21,873 nt of DNA from positions 1-21,873 of the forward strand of contig CAYRYP010000018.1 in the NCBI GenBank assembly GCA_964428485.1. The letters are read 5' to 3'. The translations under genes were made by a program, and so were the position numbers. Of this stretch, positions 1 through 7,578 are shown piece after piece (position 1 is the first letter of the stretch; each line of letters starts with the position of its first letter). The notes below the pieces were generated by a model. That model was given only the letters and a program-made list of their open reading frames with translations. It made no database searches and was not told where the DNA came from. The DNA is from CAZPAN01 sp964428485 (lineage in GTDB: Bacteria > Actinomycetota > Coriobacteriia > Coriobacteriales > CADBOM01).

Positions 1-54
1 CTTGGCGAGGTGGCTGGGCGCTATCTCTCCAACGTCAAGATCGGAAACGTCTAG
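1..54 (+). CDS. C-terminal end of an unidentified upstream gene (partial)
   Basis: The reading frame from base 1 is open for 17 codons and ends at TAG (52-54), giving the tail LGEVAGRYLSNVKIGNV. Its GC-rich third positions resemble the surrounding chromosome and contrast with the AT-rich DNA that starts just after the stop. That is the only evidence that this is a real gene end; the stretch is too short to name a family. Confidence 0.4.
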   Translation, partial: LGEVAGRYLSNVKIGNV

Positions 55-87
55 CTCACATCCAAGCTCGAAAGCGCTGTAATAACT

Positions 88-160
88 GCCGATATTTTGG
101 TATAAATATTGCCGATATTTTTGTTGTAGTTAAGGCGATATTTTGGTAGTGCCGATATAT
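88..160. repeat. Four GCCGATAT-type direct repeats upstream of the ATPase gene
   Basis: Related copies begin at 88 (GCCGATATTTTGGTA), 111 (GCCGATATTTTTG), 134 (GGCGATATTTTGGTA) and 151 (GCCGATATATC). The first three are spaced exactly 23 bp apart and the fourth follows 17 bp later, ending about 30 bp before the likely start codon. The arrangement resembles an iterated operator for autoregulation or for a DNA-binding partner. The repeats are seen directly; the function is inferred. Confidence 0.6.
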
Positions 161-190
161 CATCTACCAAGCTAAATGGGAGATCGTTCT

Positions 191-1480
191 ATGGAAATTG
201 ATGGTCAAACATATATGCCACGCATTATTGATAAAGCGGTGGACCTCAATTTGAAAGCATTTGGCGCAGTGGAAATAACCGGTGCTATGTGGTCGGGTAA
301 GACATGGACTGCACGCGCTCATGGCAATAGCCTGGTATCGTTCGATTCCGATGTCGTTCGCGAACTTGCAGCAATCGACATGAATCTGGCCTTGCAGGGT
401 GATGCCCCGCTCGTTATCGACGAATGGCAGGCGATGCCAGCTGTCTGGGATGCAGTGCGTCACAAAGTTGATGAAGCTGCAGGTCAGCGTGGTCTTTATA
501 TACTTACCGGTTCCTCACGCCCCGCAAAAAGTCAAACACGCCATACGGGTTCTGGCAGAATAGCACAGCTTGCTATGTGGCCTATGAGCCTTTATGAATC
601 AGGGCACTCTTCAGGCAGTGTTTCTCTGTCTGCACTATTTGAAGGCGAATTTAATGGAAGCCCCGTTTCAACCGATCTTCGCCAGATTGCTTCGCGAATC
701 TGTTTGGGTGGGTGGCCTGGAGCCATCACCCTTGATGAAGAAGAAGCGGAGCTGATCCCCTATCAATATGTAAACGCGCTTTTAAACAAGGAAGATGCTG
801 TAGCCCCCGGATCGCGCCAGGAAATGCGCCTCTTTCTGCAATCTCTTGCGCGAAATATCGGAAGTGCCGTGACATTGGAAACCTTGGCTTGTGATATGGG
901 ATTAAACGCAGATGAAAAGCGCAAGCAAACGCAAACAAAGCTTGTCAAAACGTATATAGAGTACTTTCTTGATCGTTATGTGGTGTGCGATCTTCATGGA
1001 TGGGATGCACCCATTAAGTCTCCACGCCGTTTGCGCACCAAAGCTAAACACGGTTTTGCCGACCCCTCACTTGCTGCAGCGTTATTAGGTGTTGGGCCCG
1101 ATGCTCTCCTGAAGAATACGCAGGTATTCGGACAGCTTTTCGAGGAGCTGTGCCTTCGTGATTTGCGCGTATATACATCCGCCTTACAAAAGTCCCACCC
1201 TGATTCGCTTCGATATTATCGGGACTCCGATGGATTAGAGGTTGATGCGATTATCGAGCTTCAAGATGGACGTTGGGCTGCGATTGAGATAAAGCTAGGT
1301 GCCAATAAAGTCAAGGAAGCCGAAAGGAGTTTGCTCCGTCTACGCGACAAGGTTGCAGCTAACCAAGCCGCACGCAATCCAGAGCCGAGTTTTATGCTCG
1401 TTCTTGTTGCCAAGACAGACTATATGTACCAACTTCCGAGTGGCGTCATCGTTGCACCCATCACCGAGCTGGGGGTTTGA
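191..1480 (+). CDS. AAA ATPase with C-terminal DUF4143 / PD-(D/E)XK-like domain
   Basis: This is a member of the widespread AAA_14/DUF4143 ATPase family, whose cellular role is largely unknown; some relatives are discussed as mobile-element or defence-associated. Residues 31-38 (GAMWSGKT) form the Walker A motif, VIDEWQ (75-80) the Walker B motif and LTGSSRP (about 105-111) the sensor segment. A winged-helix-like middle region follows. The C-terminal part has VDAII (351-355) and AIEIKLG (364-370), the D...ExK pattern of a nuclease-like fold. The start at 191 (429 aa) is preferred because GGGAGA at 178-183 gives a ribosome site 7 nt upstream; an in-frame ATG at 176 adds five residues but has no such site. 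The gene is more AT-rich than everything to its right, which suggests horizontal acquisition. Confidence 0.85.
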   Translation: MEIDGQTYMPRIIDKAVDLNLKAFGAVEITGAMWSGKTWTARAHGNSLVSFDSDVVRELAAIDMNLALQGDAPLVIDEWQAMPAVWDAVRHKVDEAAGQRGLYILTGSSRPAKSQTRHTGSGRIAQLAMWPMSLYESGHSSGSVSLSALFEGEFNGSPVSTDLRQIASRICLGGWPGAITLDEEEAELIPYQYVNALLNKEDAVAPGSRQEMRLFLQSLARNIGSAVTLETLACDMGLNADEKRKQTQTKLVKTYIEYFLDRYVVCDLHGWDAPIKSPRRLRTKAKHGFADPSLAAALLGVGPDALLKNTQVFGQLFEELCLRDLRVYTSALQKSHPDSLRYYRDSDGLEVDAIIELQDGRWAAIEIKLGANKVKEAERSLLRLRDKVAANQAARNPEPSFMLVLVAKTDYMYQLPSGVIVAPITELGV

Positions 1481-1637
1481 TAAACCGAGCGAACAGCCTC
1501 AACACCCCATACGGAGGCAGGACGGTTGGCTATGAGTAATCGTAAACCTCAAAAATGTGGGAATTAGCCTTCCTCTATATATGGCAATCTGCTTGTAGGT
1601 GATACGCAAAGTTCCCGCCGGAGCTATAAGCACTCTC

Positions 1638-2657
1638 TCAGCGGCTCTCGAGCTCGTCGATGGCATCTAGCAGCTCCCGGGCGCAGCGCTCGACCTCCCG
1701 TGCAAGGGACGTGGGCGACACCACTCTGATCCCACCCATGCCGGAGAGCACCATTCTCGCGATCCAGGTTCGATCCGACCCCAGGGGAACCTCCACGATC
1801 TCGCTGTCTGGCGCGGCGCCGGCCTTGCCGGTCCTTCTCGCCCCGACCCACACGCGTGGATCCAGCTCAAACTCGCGGTCCACCTCCAGAAGTGCGGTTC
1901 CAGACTCTGCTGGCAGCAGTTCGTGGGCGGAGTCGGGTGAATCCGGCCACACGAGGCCTGAGTCGTAGTGCTCTGCCAGTGGCTCGACCCCTTCCATCCT
2001 CGACACCCGGAAGAGCCTCATACCGTCCCCATCGGACTCAGGACACCATGCGCGCAGGTACATCTCCCCGTTTGCACCCGTGTGGAGCTCTAGTGGCGCG
2101 ACTTTTCTGGGTCCTGGGTACGAGATGATCGCGTAGCGTCTCTGGGAGCAGAGCAGCGACAGCATCTTGAGCGCATTTTCGTCCAGGCAACGCCCCACGT
2201 AGTCCACCAGGTCGTCTTGCCCGATGTCGGGCGGCAGCACGGATTCGCGCAGCTTTGTGGCCAACGGACCGTCGAGCGATATTCCGCATCTGCCGAGGGC
2301 GTCCAGCAACGCTCTCGCCTCGGTGGCGTCGAGCCGAAGTGGCGTGGAGAGCGTGCCAAACCCCTCGTGCACTATGATCCCGCCGTCTTCCGCAAGGCGA
2401 TCCATCCCCGTCTCCGCCGCACGCTCGGGTCCGAGTACGCTGGCGACCTCGGCGGCGCGCTGTGCGTCCACCACCACCATCGGGAGCTGCCAGGCGCCGC
2501 TCTCGCATTCCGAGAGCTCACCTGCTATCTGTTGTGCCACGTCCAGGGTGCATCCGATGCGCTCAGCCAGCTCAACATACGACATGCAGCCCGGCTCCAT
2601 TTCCGGAAGCTCCTCGAGAAACCTCCCCAGGGCATCGGTGAGATTAGGCCTGGCCAT
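1638..2657 (-). CDS. WYL-domain transcriptional regulator, PafC-like (second of pair)
   Basis: A 339-residue protein with a degenerate N-terminal helix-turn-helix region (about 1-60), a central WYL domain (about 165-225, with MYLRAWCPES and the basic LFRVSRM segment) and a C-terminal extension like the WCX domain. In mycobacteria PafB and PafC act together as a DNA-damage-responsive activator; other WYL proteins sense different ligands, so the DNA-damage role is only inferred. The start at 2657 was chosen because it sits 8 nt after GAGGAGGG and overlaps the end of the preceding regulator by 14 nt, a layout implying translational coupling. A 28-residue longer reading frame exists, but its extension is an arginine-rich shadow of the upstream gene. 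Confidence 0.85.
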   Translation of the reverse strand: MARPNLTDALGRFLEELPEMEPGCMSYVELAERIGCTLDVAQQIAGELSECESGAWQLPMVVVDAQRAAEVASVLGPERAAETGMDRLAEDGGIIVHEGFGTLSTPLRLDATEARALLDALGRCGISLDGPLATKLRESVLPPDIGQDDLVDYVGRCLDENALKMLSLLCSQRRYAIISYPGPRKVAPLELHTGANGEMYLRAWCPESDGDGMRLFRVSRMEGVEPLAEHYDSGLVWPDSPDSAHELLPAESGTALLEVDREFELDPRVWVGARRTGKAGAAPDSEIVEVPLGSDRTWIARMVLSGMGGIRVVSPTSLAREVERCARELLDAIDELESR

Positions 2658-3705
2658 CCGCGCTGCCCTCCTCGCATGTGCTAGGCCCCATGCCCGGCTC
2701 CGCCGCCCTCTCCAGGGCCCTGCGCATGATCGCGGACGCACTCTCGGGTTCGATCACGGCCACTCCGGGTCCGTTGGCAATCGCCCAGGAGGCGAGGGCT
2801 GTCTCGTTCGCGGCCTCGACACTCCAGGTGGTTCTCAGCCCGCTATCTGCGTCGTCGACGCACGACAGCACGATTCCCGAGCTCTCGATCTCCCAAGAGA
2901 GCCTGCCGGCCGCCTCATGCGTCATCGCGATCAGGGCGCGAAACGAGTCCTCCCCGATCTGAAACGGCAGCACTGCGGAGGGATCCCTCATGTGCTCCCG
3001 TGCCGCCGCGAGCATCCCCGGCGATGCTGCCTCGATGCGCACGGGGCCGCCTATCCTGTCTATTCGGAACCGCCGAGAGTCCATCCTGTCCACGTCGAAG
3101 CCGAGTAGGTAGGGGGTTCCAAGGTAGCTAAACTCCCTTATCGGGATGACCTTTCGGATGGTGTTGTGGCCGCTGACAGGGGAGTAGCGAAACATCAACA
3201 GACCGCGCTCCGATCGTGCTCTCTCCACTGCGACCCGAAGCTCCCTTGGTGTAGTCGGGCTGTTTTCTTGGGGTTCTGCTCCCTCGACAAGGTGCGCCTC
3301 CGTGCCCTCCATGTCCTGTTCGCGCCTCCTGGCAACCCGCAGCTTGCACAGAGCGCGCGTCAGCTCAGGTTTGGCCGCAAACGAGGGGTCGACAAGGGCG
3401 CTCTCAGCGCACATCTCCAGCAGCGCGACATCTTTGGTGTCCAGTGGCTTTCCGCTCTGTCTGCTCGCGGAAGCGTCGAGCGAGTAGACGCATAGGCCAT
3501 CCGGACCCTCGCTCCTCGAAATCGCAAAGCCCATATTGGCTAGATCGGCGCGATCCCTCCGAAATCTTCTCTCCAGGGCGTCGCCGGATGCGTCCTGGTA
3601 GCCCGCCACCTCGTCCATGATGCGCCTTGTGCTCGCGCCGCCAGGGTTCCTCTCCAGAAAGAGGAGTAGGTTGACCAATCTGGTGACCTTTCCCTGAGAT
3701 GGCAT
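2644..3705 (-). CDS. WYL-domain transcriptional regulator, PafB-like (first of pair)
   Basis: A 353-residue regulator with an N-terminal winged helix (about 5-60, including KVTRLVNLLLFLERN and the recognition-like RRFRRDRADLANMGF), a linker, a WYL domain (about 165-222, with EFSYLGTPYLLGFDVDRMDS then RRFRIDRI) and a C-terminal WCX-like region. This order is that of the PafB/PafC family. ATG at 3705 is preceded by GAGGAG at 8 nt spacing. It is the promoter-proximal gene of a two-gene minus-strand operon and diverges from the large membrane protein at 3991 across a 285-bp intergenic region. The ligand and targets are unknown; regulation of proteasome/DNA-repair genes as in mycobacteria is possible but not shown here. 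Confidence 0.87.
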   Translation of the reverse strand: MPSQGKVTRLVNLLLFLERNPGGASTRRIMDEVAGYQDASGDALERRFRRDRADLANMGFAISRSEGPDGLCVYSLDASASRQSGKPLDTKDVALLEMCAESALVDPSFAAKPELTRALCKLRVARRREQDMEGTEAHLVEGAEPQENSPTTPRELRVAVERARSERGLLMFRYSPVSGHNTIRKVIPIREFSYLGTPYLLGFDVDRMDSRRFRIDRIGGPVRIEAASPGMLAAAREHMRDPSAVLPFQIGEDSFRALIAMTHEAAGRLSWEIESSGIVLSCVDDADSGLRTTWSVEAANETALASWAIANGPGVAVIEPESASAIMRRALERAAEPGMGPSTCEEGSADGQA

Positions 3706-3990
3706 GTGGGGTTCTCCTCGGCTATTGGGTTTGCGGACGGGTCTTGCAACTGGAGAGGTAAGGTATTGCGGCTACGAGGTCGCGCTTCAGGCTCGAGTAC
3801 CCGGTTTTCCTAGAGGTCGAACGTGTTCCGGTTAGATAACTCAAACCTGCAGCAAGGATGTCAAATACCTCGCTATGTGCGACAATACATTATTTGTAAG
3901 CGCATTTTATCAAGGCCGTCACGAGTGGGAGAGAACAGGCGACGTCTTTGATGGTGGCGCTGAATATGACAAGGCAAGGTAGGGGGATAA
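3706..3990. other. 285-bp divergent intergenic region
   Basis: This separates the minus-strand regulator pair from the plus-strand membrane protein and must hold promoters for both. The segment 3885-3915 is the only AT-rich part. It contains an imperfect dyad (GCGACAA, an 8-nt spacer, then TTGTAAGCGC) that could be an operator. GGTAGGGGG just before ATG 3991 is a good ribosome site for the rightward gene. I see no convincing -35/-10 pair and no small gene. Confidence 0.4.
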
Positions 3991-6900
3991 ATGAGCAACG
4001 AGCTGAGGGAGCGTCTCCACGAGCTGTCCACCGAGCTTCCGCACAGAGACGCCGGAGGCCGGGGAGAGGAACTCGCGTCGGAGGCGATAGGCGACATGTT
4101 CGTGGAGCTCGGTCTGCAGACTGACATCGACGGGTTCAACTGCCCGGAGGCCCTCAGGATCAACCGCATCGTCTATATGCTCCTCCTCGTTATTGCATCC
4201 GTGATATGCTACGCCGCTCCGGGGCTTCGCGGTCTCAGCATCCTGTTGGCGGTCATCGGCCTTGTGCTGATGTATCTGTCTTTCTCCAAGACAGACCCGT
4301 TCGCGTCTGTTCTCTCGAAGACCGAGAGCCAAAATGTCATAGGGCGCTACTCCCCGAAGGAGATCTCCAACTCTCCGAGGCGCAGCAAGATCGTCATAAC
4401 CGCCTACTACGACGTGCAGCGCCCCTCGATCTTCCAGATGCCGGCGCTAAGAGCCAAGTTCCCTATCCTCAGGAAGGTCTTCGCCTTCGCAGGTCCCGTC
4501 ATGTTGATCTGCTGCATCGTCTGCACGTTCCCGCTCCCTGATGTGGCTACCCTGATCTTCTCGATCATCGGCCTTGTGGGCGCGGTCATCATGGTGCTGG
4601 CTATCATCGACCAGTTCCTGGGTTCGATCCTCAAGCCCTCCAAAGGCGCCAACTGCAATGCCTCCGGACTCGCGGTGATGATGGCGCTGGCGCAGAAGGT
4701 CGTGACCGCTGAGGTCAGACCCACTAGCACATCGCGCGGGAGCATGGGCACGGAGGGTGCAGGGGCCGCGACAGCCGCTGGTGTGGCCATGCTGGGAGAT
4801 GATGAAGCCGCGTACACCGAAGGAGATCTTAATTGGCTCGACGCCCCGGATCAAAACGAGGACTTCGAGGGCGTTGATGTCGACTCTGAGGTCAACGCCG
4901 GACGTACAGAGGACTTTGACGCAGTCTCTCCCGATACAGATGACACCTTCACATGGGACTACCCGGAGCCTGCGGTGGGCTACGATTCCGAGTTCGCGAT
5001 GGTTGCGGCGCTCGCGCGCAAAAGGCACGAGCGCGAGATGGCCGAGCAAAAGGAGGGTGATGAGCAGGACGGGGAGACGTCGGAGCTCGGCTCCACCTCC
5101 GATGGTGCTCCAGCCGCGTCCGACGCACAGGTTTTAGCGGCGGGGTCCGATCTGTACTTCGTGGATTCTCCCGAGGTCGTGGCGGCAAAGCTATCCTCCG
5201 CCCAGGAGCACAAGACCGATGCGATGGAGGAATCCGCCCGAAGCAGCGAGGCCGAAGAGACTCCTGCGACAGAGGGGTCCACGCCGGCTAGTATTCAGAA
5301 ACCTTCCGCCGTGGTACCTGTGCCCTCTGCTGTGCCAGCGCCCGCGATCCCGGCTGCGGCTCTCCAGGCAACTTCTGCAAGCACGGGCAGAGCCAAGTCC
5401 AAGCCTTCGTGGTGGACCAAGGTTGAGGAGGAGAAGGAGCGTGGCGAGATCGGCCAGGGGGATAGTGGCGATCTGACATTGCGGTCGAGGTTTGCCGACG
5501 CCCCTGCCTACGCCGAACCCGAGGAGCCCGTCGAGGAGCCTGCGGAGGAAGAGGTAGCGGAGGAAGCCCCCACCGATGTCGCGGAGAGCGCGCCCATTGA
5601 TGCTGATGCCTCTTCCGACGAATCTCTTGAGGATGCTTCTGCGCAACTCACACAACCTGCACAACCGATGGAGTCTCCCGCCGAAACAACGCCCGTTTCG
5701 CAGGACGAAGACGCATCCAGCTCCGAGGACGCGGCCAACGCGCCCGTCGAGGAATCTACCGAGGAACTCGCAGAGGAATCCACCGAGGAGCCCGTCGATT
5801 CCGATGCGTTCGCAAACGCGGCGGATACGGAGCTCACATCCGAGATCCAGCTAGATGCGGCTGATACGGAGCTTACATCTGAGATCCAGCTAGATGTGGC
5901 GGATGCAAAGGTCGAACCCGCGCCCACTCCTGCGGCGCCCTCCGACCCGTCGGCAACGATGGCCTTCACGCCCGACCCGATCTCCGACTCGGATAAGGTG
6001 GCCGAAGCATCGGTCGATGAGCGTGGTGGCGATGACGAGCAGGGCGAGAGCAGCCCAGTGCAGCAGGATATCGAGTCGATAACCGCAGACCTGCGCGAGA
6101 TGCTATCTGGCGGAGAGGGTGCTCGTGCCATCGACATCCCATCTGTTGATATCGCACATGCATCCGATACACAAATCGACGACGCAGAGCGAGGGGTTGT
6201 GCGTGACTCGTTGCTCAACCTGCCGCTGGTCGGCAGCGGTGAGACGGAGATCACGATGGGGGGCGAGTCCCTACAGCCGGGCCTCGACCTCACCGAGCTC
6301 TCCGACCGCGACATGAGGATCGACAGCTCCTTCGGCCAGTCCAATCTCACGGGTGCGTTTGCCCCGCTCGACGCCAGCGGCGTCATGCCGGCCGTCACGA
6401 GCGAGATGCTCGAACAGTACAACGACGGCGATGGCGACATCTACATAGACGATGTGGATGACTCCTTGCTCGACGCCCAGTACAACGACGAGGGCACCTA
6501 CGTCGGCACCGTTCCCATGGACGAGCCTCGCCGCAAGGGTAGGTTCTCGCTCTTCGGGGGTCGCAAGGAGAAGAAATCTGGCAGGTCGAGGCGCCGTCGT
6601 CGCGATGAGGGGTACGATCAGTCGGCAGCTGAGTGGCTTGGCGTCTCGGACGACTACAATGCGCGTTCCGAGGGTGCGGAGATCGGCTCCTGGGACAACT
6701 TCGATGACGACGATCCCGATTGGCGCGGCGGTGCCTACGGCGGCACGGAGGCCGCCAACCGCAATGCCATCGACATGCTCTCCGACGAGCTGCTCAACAA
6801 GGAGATCTGGTTCGTAGCGCTCGGTGCATCCGGTGCATCTGGTGCTGGTATGCGCAACCTGCTCAAGACTCGCTCCTCGGAGCTGCGCCACGCCAGAATC

Positions 6901-7233
6901 ATCAACCTCGAGGCAATCGGCGCGGGAGACCTCTACTACACGGCCTACGAGCCCAAGGGGATCTTCAAGCGCAGGGTCGACTCGAGGATGCAGAGGCTGG
7001 TGGAAAAATCCGCCTCCGACGCGAAGGTGGACATCGAGCCTGTTGATCTCTCCTGGAGGAACACCCAGGCCACGGTAGCTATGGATCTCGGCGCTAGGGC
7101 CATCACCCTCATCTCGCTGGACGAGGGAACCGTGCCGGGTTGGAGATGGACCGATGACACCGAGGACATCGTCTCCGACAAGAATCTCGAGGGCGTATTC
7201 AAACTGCTGATCGAGCTCTTGAAGAACTGCTAG
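3991..7233 (+). CDS. Large membrane protein: degenerate M28 peptidase fold split by a long acidic insertion
   Basis: A 1080-residue protein. Residues 1-55 are soluble; about 60-76, 80-98, 163-183 and 187-208 are hydrophobic membrane segments. Two blocks resemble the M28 zinc aminopeptidase core: ITAYYD (136-141) where M28 enzymes have a zinc-binding His-x-Asp, and GANCNASG (219-226) where they have GADDNASG. The second half of the fold follows after a huge gap: FVALGASGASGAG (941-953) in place of the GEE strand, NLEAIG (972-977), and WRWTDDTED (1051-1059) where the last histidine ligand is expected. Most metal ligands are therefore missing. Residues about 235-920 are acidic, Glu/Ala/Ser/Thr-rich low complexity with an arginine/lysine-rich patch near 845-875. 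Probably a non-catalytic membrane scaffold or binding protein; the function is not known. Confidence 0.75.
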   Translation: MSNELRERLHELSTELPHRDAGGRGEELASEAIGDMFVELGLQTDIDGFNCPEALRINRIVYMLLLVIASVICYAAPGLRGLSILLAVIGLVLMYLSFSKTDPFASVLSKTESQNVIGRYSPKEISNSPRRSKIVITAYYDVQRPSIFQMPALRAKFPILRKVFAFAGPVMLICCIVCTFPLPDVATLIFSIIGLVGAVIMVLAIIDQFLGSILKPSKGANCNASGLAVMMALAQKVVTAEVRPTSTSRGSMGTEGAGAATAAGVAMLGDDEAAYTEGDLNWLDAPDQNEDFEGVDVDSEVNAGRTEDFDAVSPDTDDTFTWDYPEPAVGYDSEFAMVAALARKRHEREMAEQKEGDEQDGETSELGSTSDGAPAASDAQVLAAGSDLYFVDSPEVVAAKLSSAQEHKTDAMEESARSSEAEETPATEGSTPASIQKPSAVVPVPSAVPAPAIPAAALQATSASTGRAKSKPSWWTKVEEEKERGEIGQGDSGDLTLRSRFADAPAYAEPEEPVEEPAEEEVAEEAPTDVAESAPIDADASSDESLEDASAQLTQPAQPMESPAETTPVSQDEDASSSEDAANAPVEESTEELAEESTEEPVDSDAFANAADTELTSEIQLDAADTELTSEIQLDVADAKVEPAPTPAAPSDPSATMAFTPDPISDSDKVAEASVDERGGDDEQGESSPVQQDIESITADLREMLSGGEGARAIDIPSVDIAHASDTQIDDAERGVVRDSLLNLPLVGSGETEITMGGESLQPGLDLTELSDRDMRIDSSFGQSNLTGAFAPLDASGVMPAVTSEMLEQYNDGDGDIYIDDVDDSLLDAQYNDEGTYVGTVPMDEPRRKGRFSLFGGRKEKKSGRSRRRRRDEGYDQSAAEWLGVSDDYNARSEGAEIGSWDNFDDDDPDWRGGAYGGTEAANRNAIDMLSDELLNKEIWFVALGASGASGAGMRNLLKTRSSELRHARIINLEAIGAGDLYYTAYEPKGIFKRRVDSRMQRLVEKSASDAKVDIEPVDLSWRNTQATVAMDLGARAITLISLDEGTVPGWRWTDDTEDIVSDKNLEGVFKLLIELLKNC
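5818..5895 (+). repeat. Two tandem 39-bp in-frame repeats inside the acidic region
   Basis: Two adjacent 13-codon units (5818-5856 and 5857-5895) both encode AADTELTSEIQLD with only silent differences, and a partial third unit (VAD) follows. In-frame duplication fits a disordered region that tolerates length change. Confidence 0.9.
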
Positions 7234-7241
7234 TTGTTAAC

Positions 7242-7258
7242 CTGGGCTTTTTGCCCGG
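7242..7258 (+). terminator. Weak hairpin after the membrane-protein gene
   Basis: CTGGGC and GCCCGG pair (one G-T wobble) around a TTTTT loop, 8 nt after the stop at 7233. There is no T-tract after the stem, so termination is doubtful and read-through into the zinc-ribbon gene is possible. Confidence 0.3.
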
Positions 7259-7292
7259 AGGTAGTTATTGTCAATCGACAGGGCCCGTATGT

Positions 7293-7308
7293 CCGTGGTC
7301 TTCCACGG
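7293..7308 (+). promoter_or_regulatory. Perfect 6-bp hairpin in the leader of the zinc-ribbon gene
   Basis: CCGTGG (7293-7298) and CCACGG (7303-7308) pair around a TCTT loop, ending 11 nt before the GGAGG ribosome site at 7320-7324. It could influence mRNA stability or translation; no known riboswitch is recognised. Confidence 0.35.
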
Positions 7309-7329
7309 CCGACAACTATGGAGGTAGAG

Positions 7330-7476
7330 ATGCCCAAAGCGTATTGCGTAAAGTGCAGGGATAAGAAGGAGATGGTCGAGCCGGCCGAGAAGGTTGCCAA
7401 AAACGGCAGGCCCATGTTGCAGGGGACGTGCCCCGACTGCAAGAGCAAGCTCAGCCTCTTTATCAAGAAGGCATAG
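7330..7476 (+). CDS. DUF5679-type small zinc-ribbon protein
   Basis: A 48-residue basic protein with two CxxC knuckles, C6-V-K-C9 and C34-P-D-C37, separated by a short Lys/Glu-rich segment. It closely fits the DUF5679 family, small actinobacterial and chloroflexi proteins of unknown function thought to bind zinc. ATG at 7330 is chosen over an upstream in-frame ATG because GGAGG (7320-7324) lies 5 nt before it and the protein then begins MPKAYCVKC, the usual family start. It lies between the M28-like membrane protein and the helicase on the same strand and is followed by a strong hairpin, so it may be a monocistronic or end-of-operon gene. Confidence 0.85.
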   Translation: MPKAYCVKCRDKKEMVEPAEKVAKNGRPMLQGTCPDCKSKLSLFIKKA

Positions 7477-7491
7477 GGGGTCCAAAAGAGT

Positions 7492-7526
7492 GAGGCCGGG
7501 TCAACCTGCGCGATTGATCCGGCCTC
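7492..7526 (+). terminator. 13-bp terminator-like hairpin
   Basis: GAGGCCGGGTCAA (7492-7504) pairs with TTGATCCGGCCTC (7514-7526) with a single G-T wobble, around a 9-nt loop. The following TGTTATAGTT is only moderately T-rich. It lies 15 nt after the zinc-ribbon stop codon and is best read as its transcription terminator. Confidence 0.55.
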
Positions 7527-7527
7527 C

Positions 7528-7536
7528 TGTTATAGT
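7528..7536 (+). promoter_or_regulatory. Candidate extended -10 promoter for the helicase gene
   Basis: TGTTATAGT matches the extended -10 pattern TGnTATAAT with one mismatch, directly after the hairpin and about 43 nt before the helicase ATG. No clear -35 is visible because the hairpin occupies that position. Confidence 0.35.
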
Positions 7537-7578
7537 TGGGCCCGGCAGAGTCGGCACTCAGTTTGGGAACCTCTAGCC

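Noticed and set aside
1481..1637. A small gene between the ATPase and the regulators
   Set aside because: ATG near 1532 opens only an 11-codon frame; nothing longer has a ribosome site or protein-like composition.
2224..3108. A 294-codon plus-strand frame over the WYL regulators
   Set aside because: Arg/Ser/Pro-rich shadow of two well-supported overlapping minus-strand genes.
5508..6440. A Ser-rich 310-codon minus-strand frame
   Set aside because: It is the complement of the Glu/Ala-rich low-complexity part of the membrane protein, which produces Ser-rich antisense translation.
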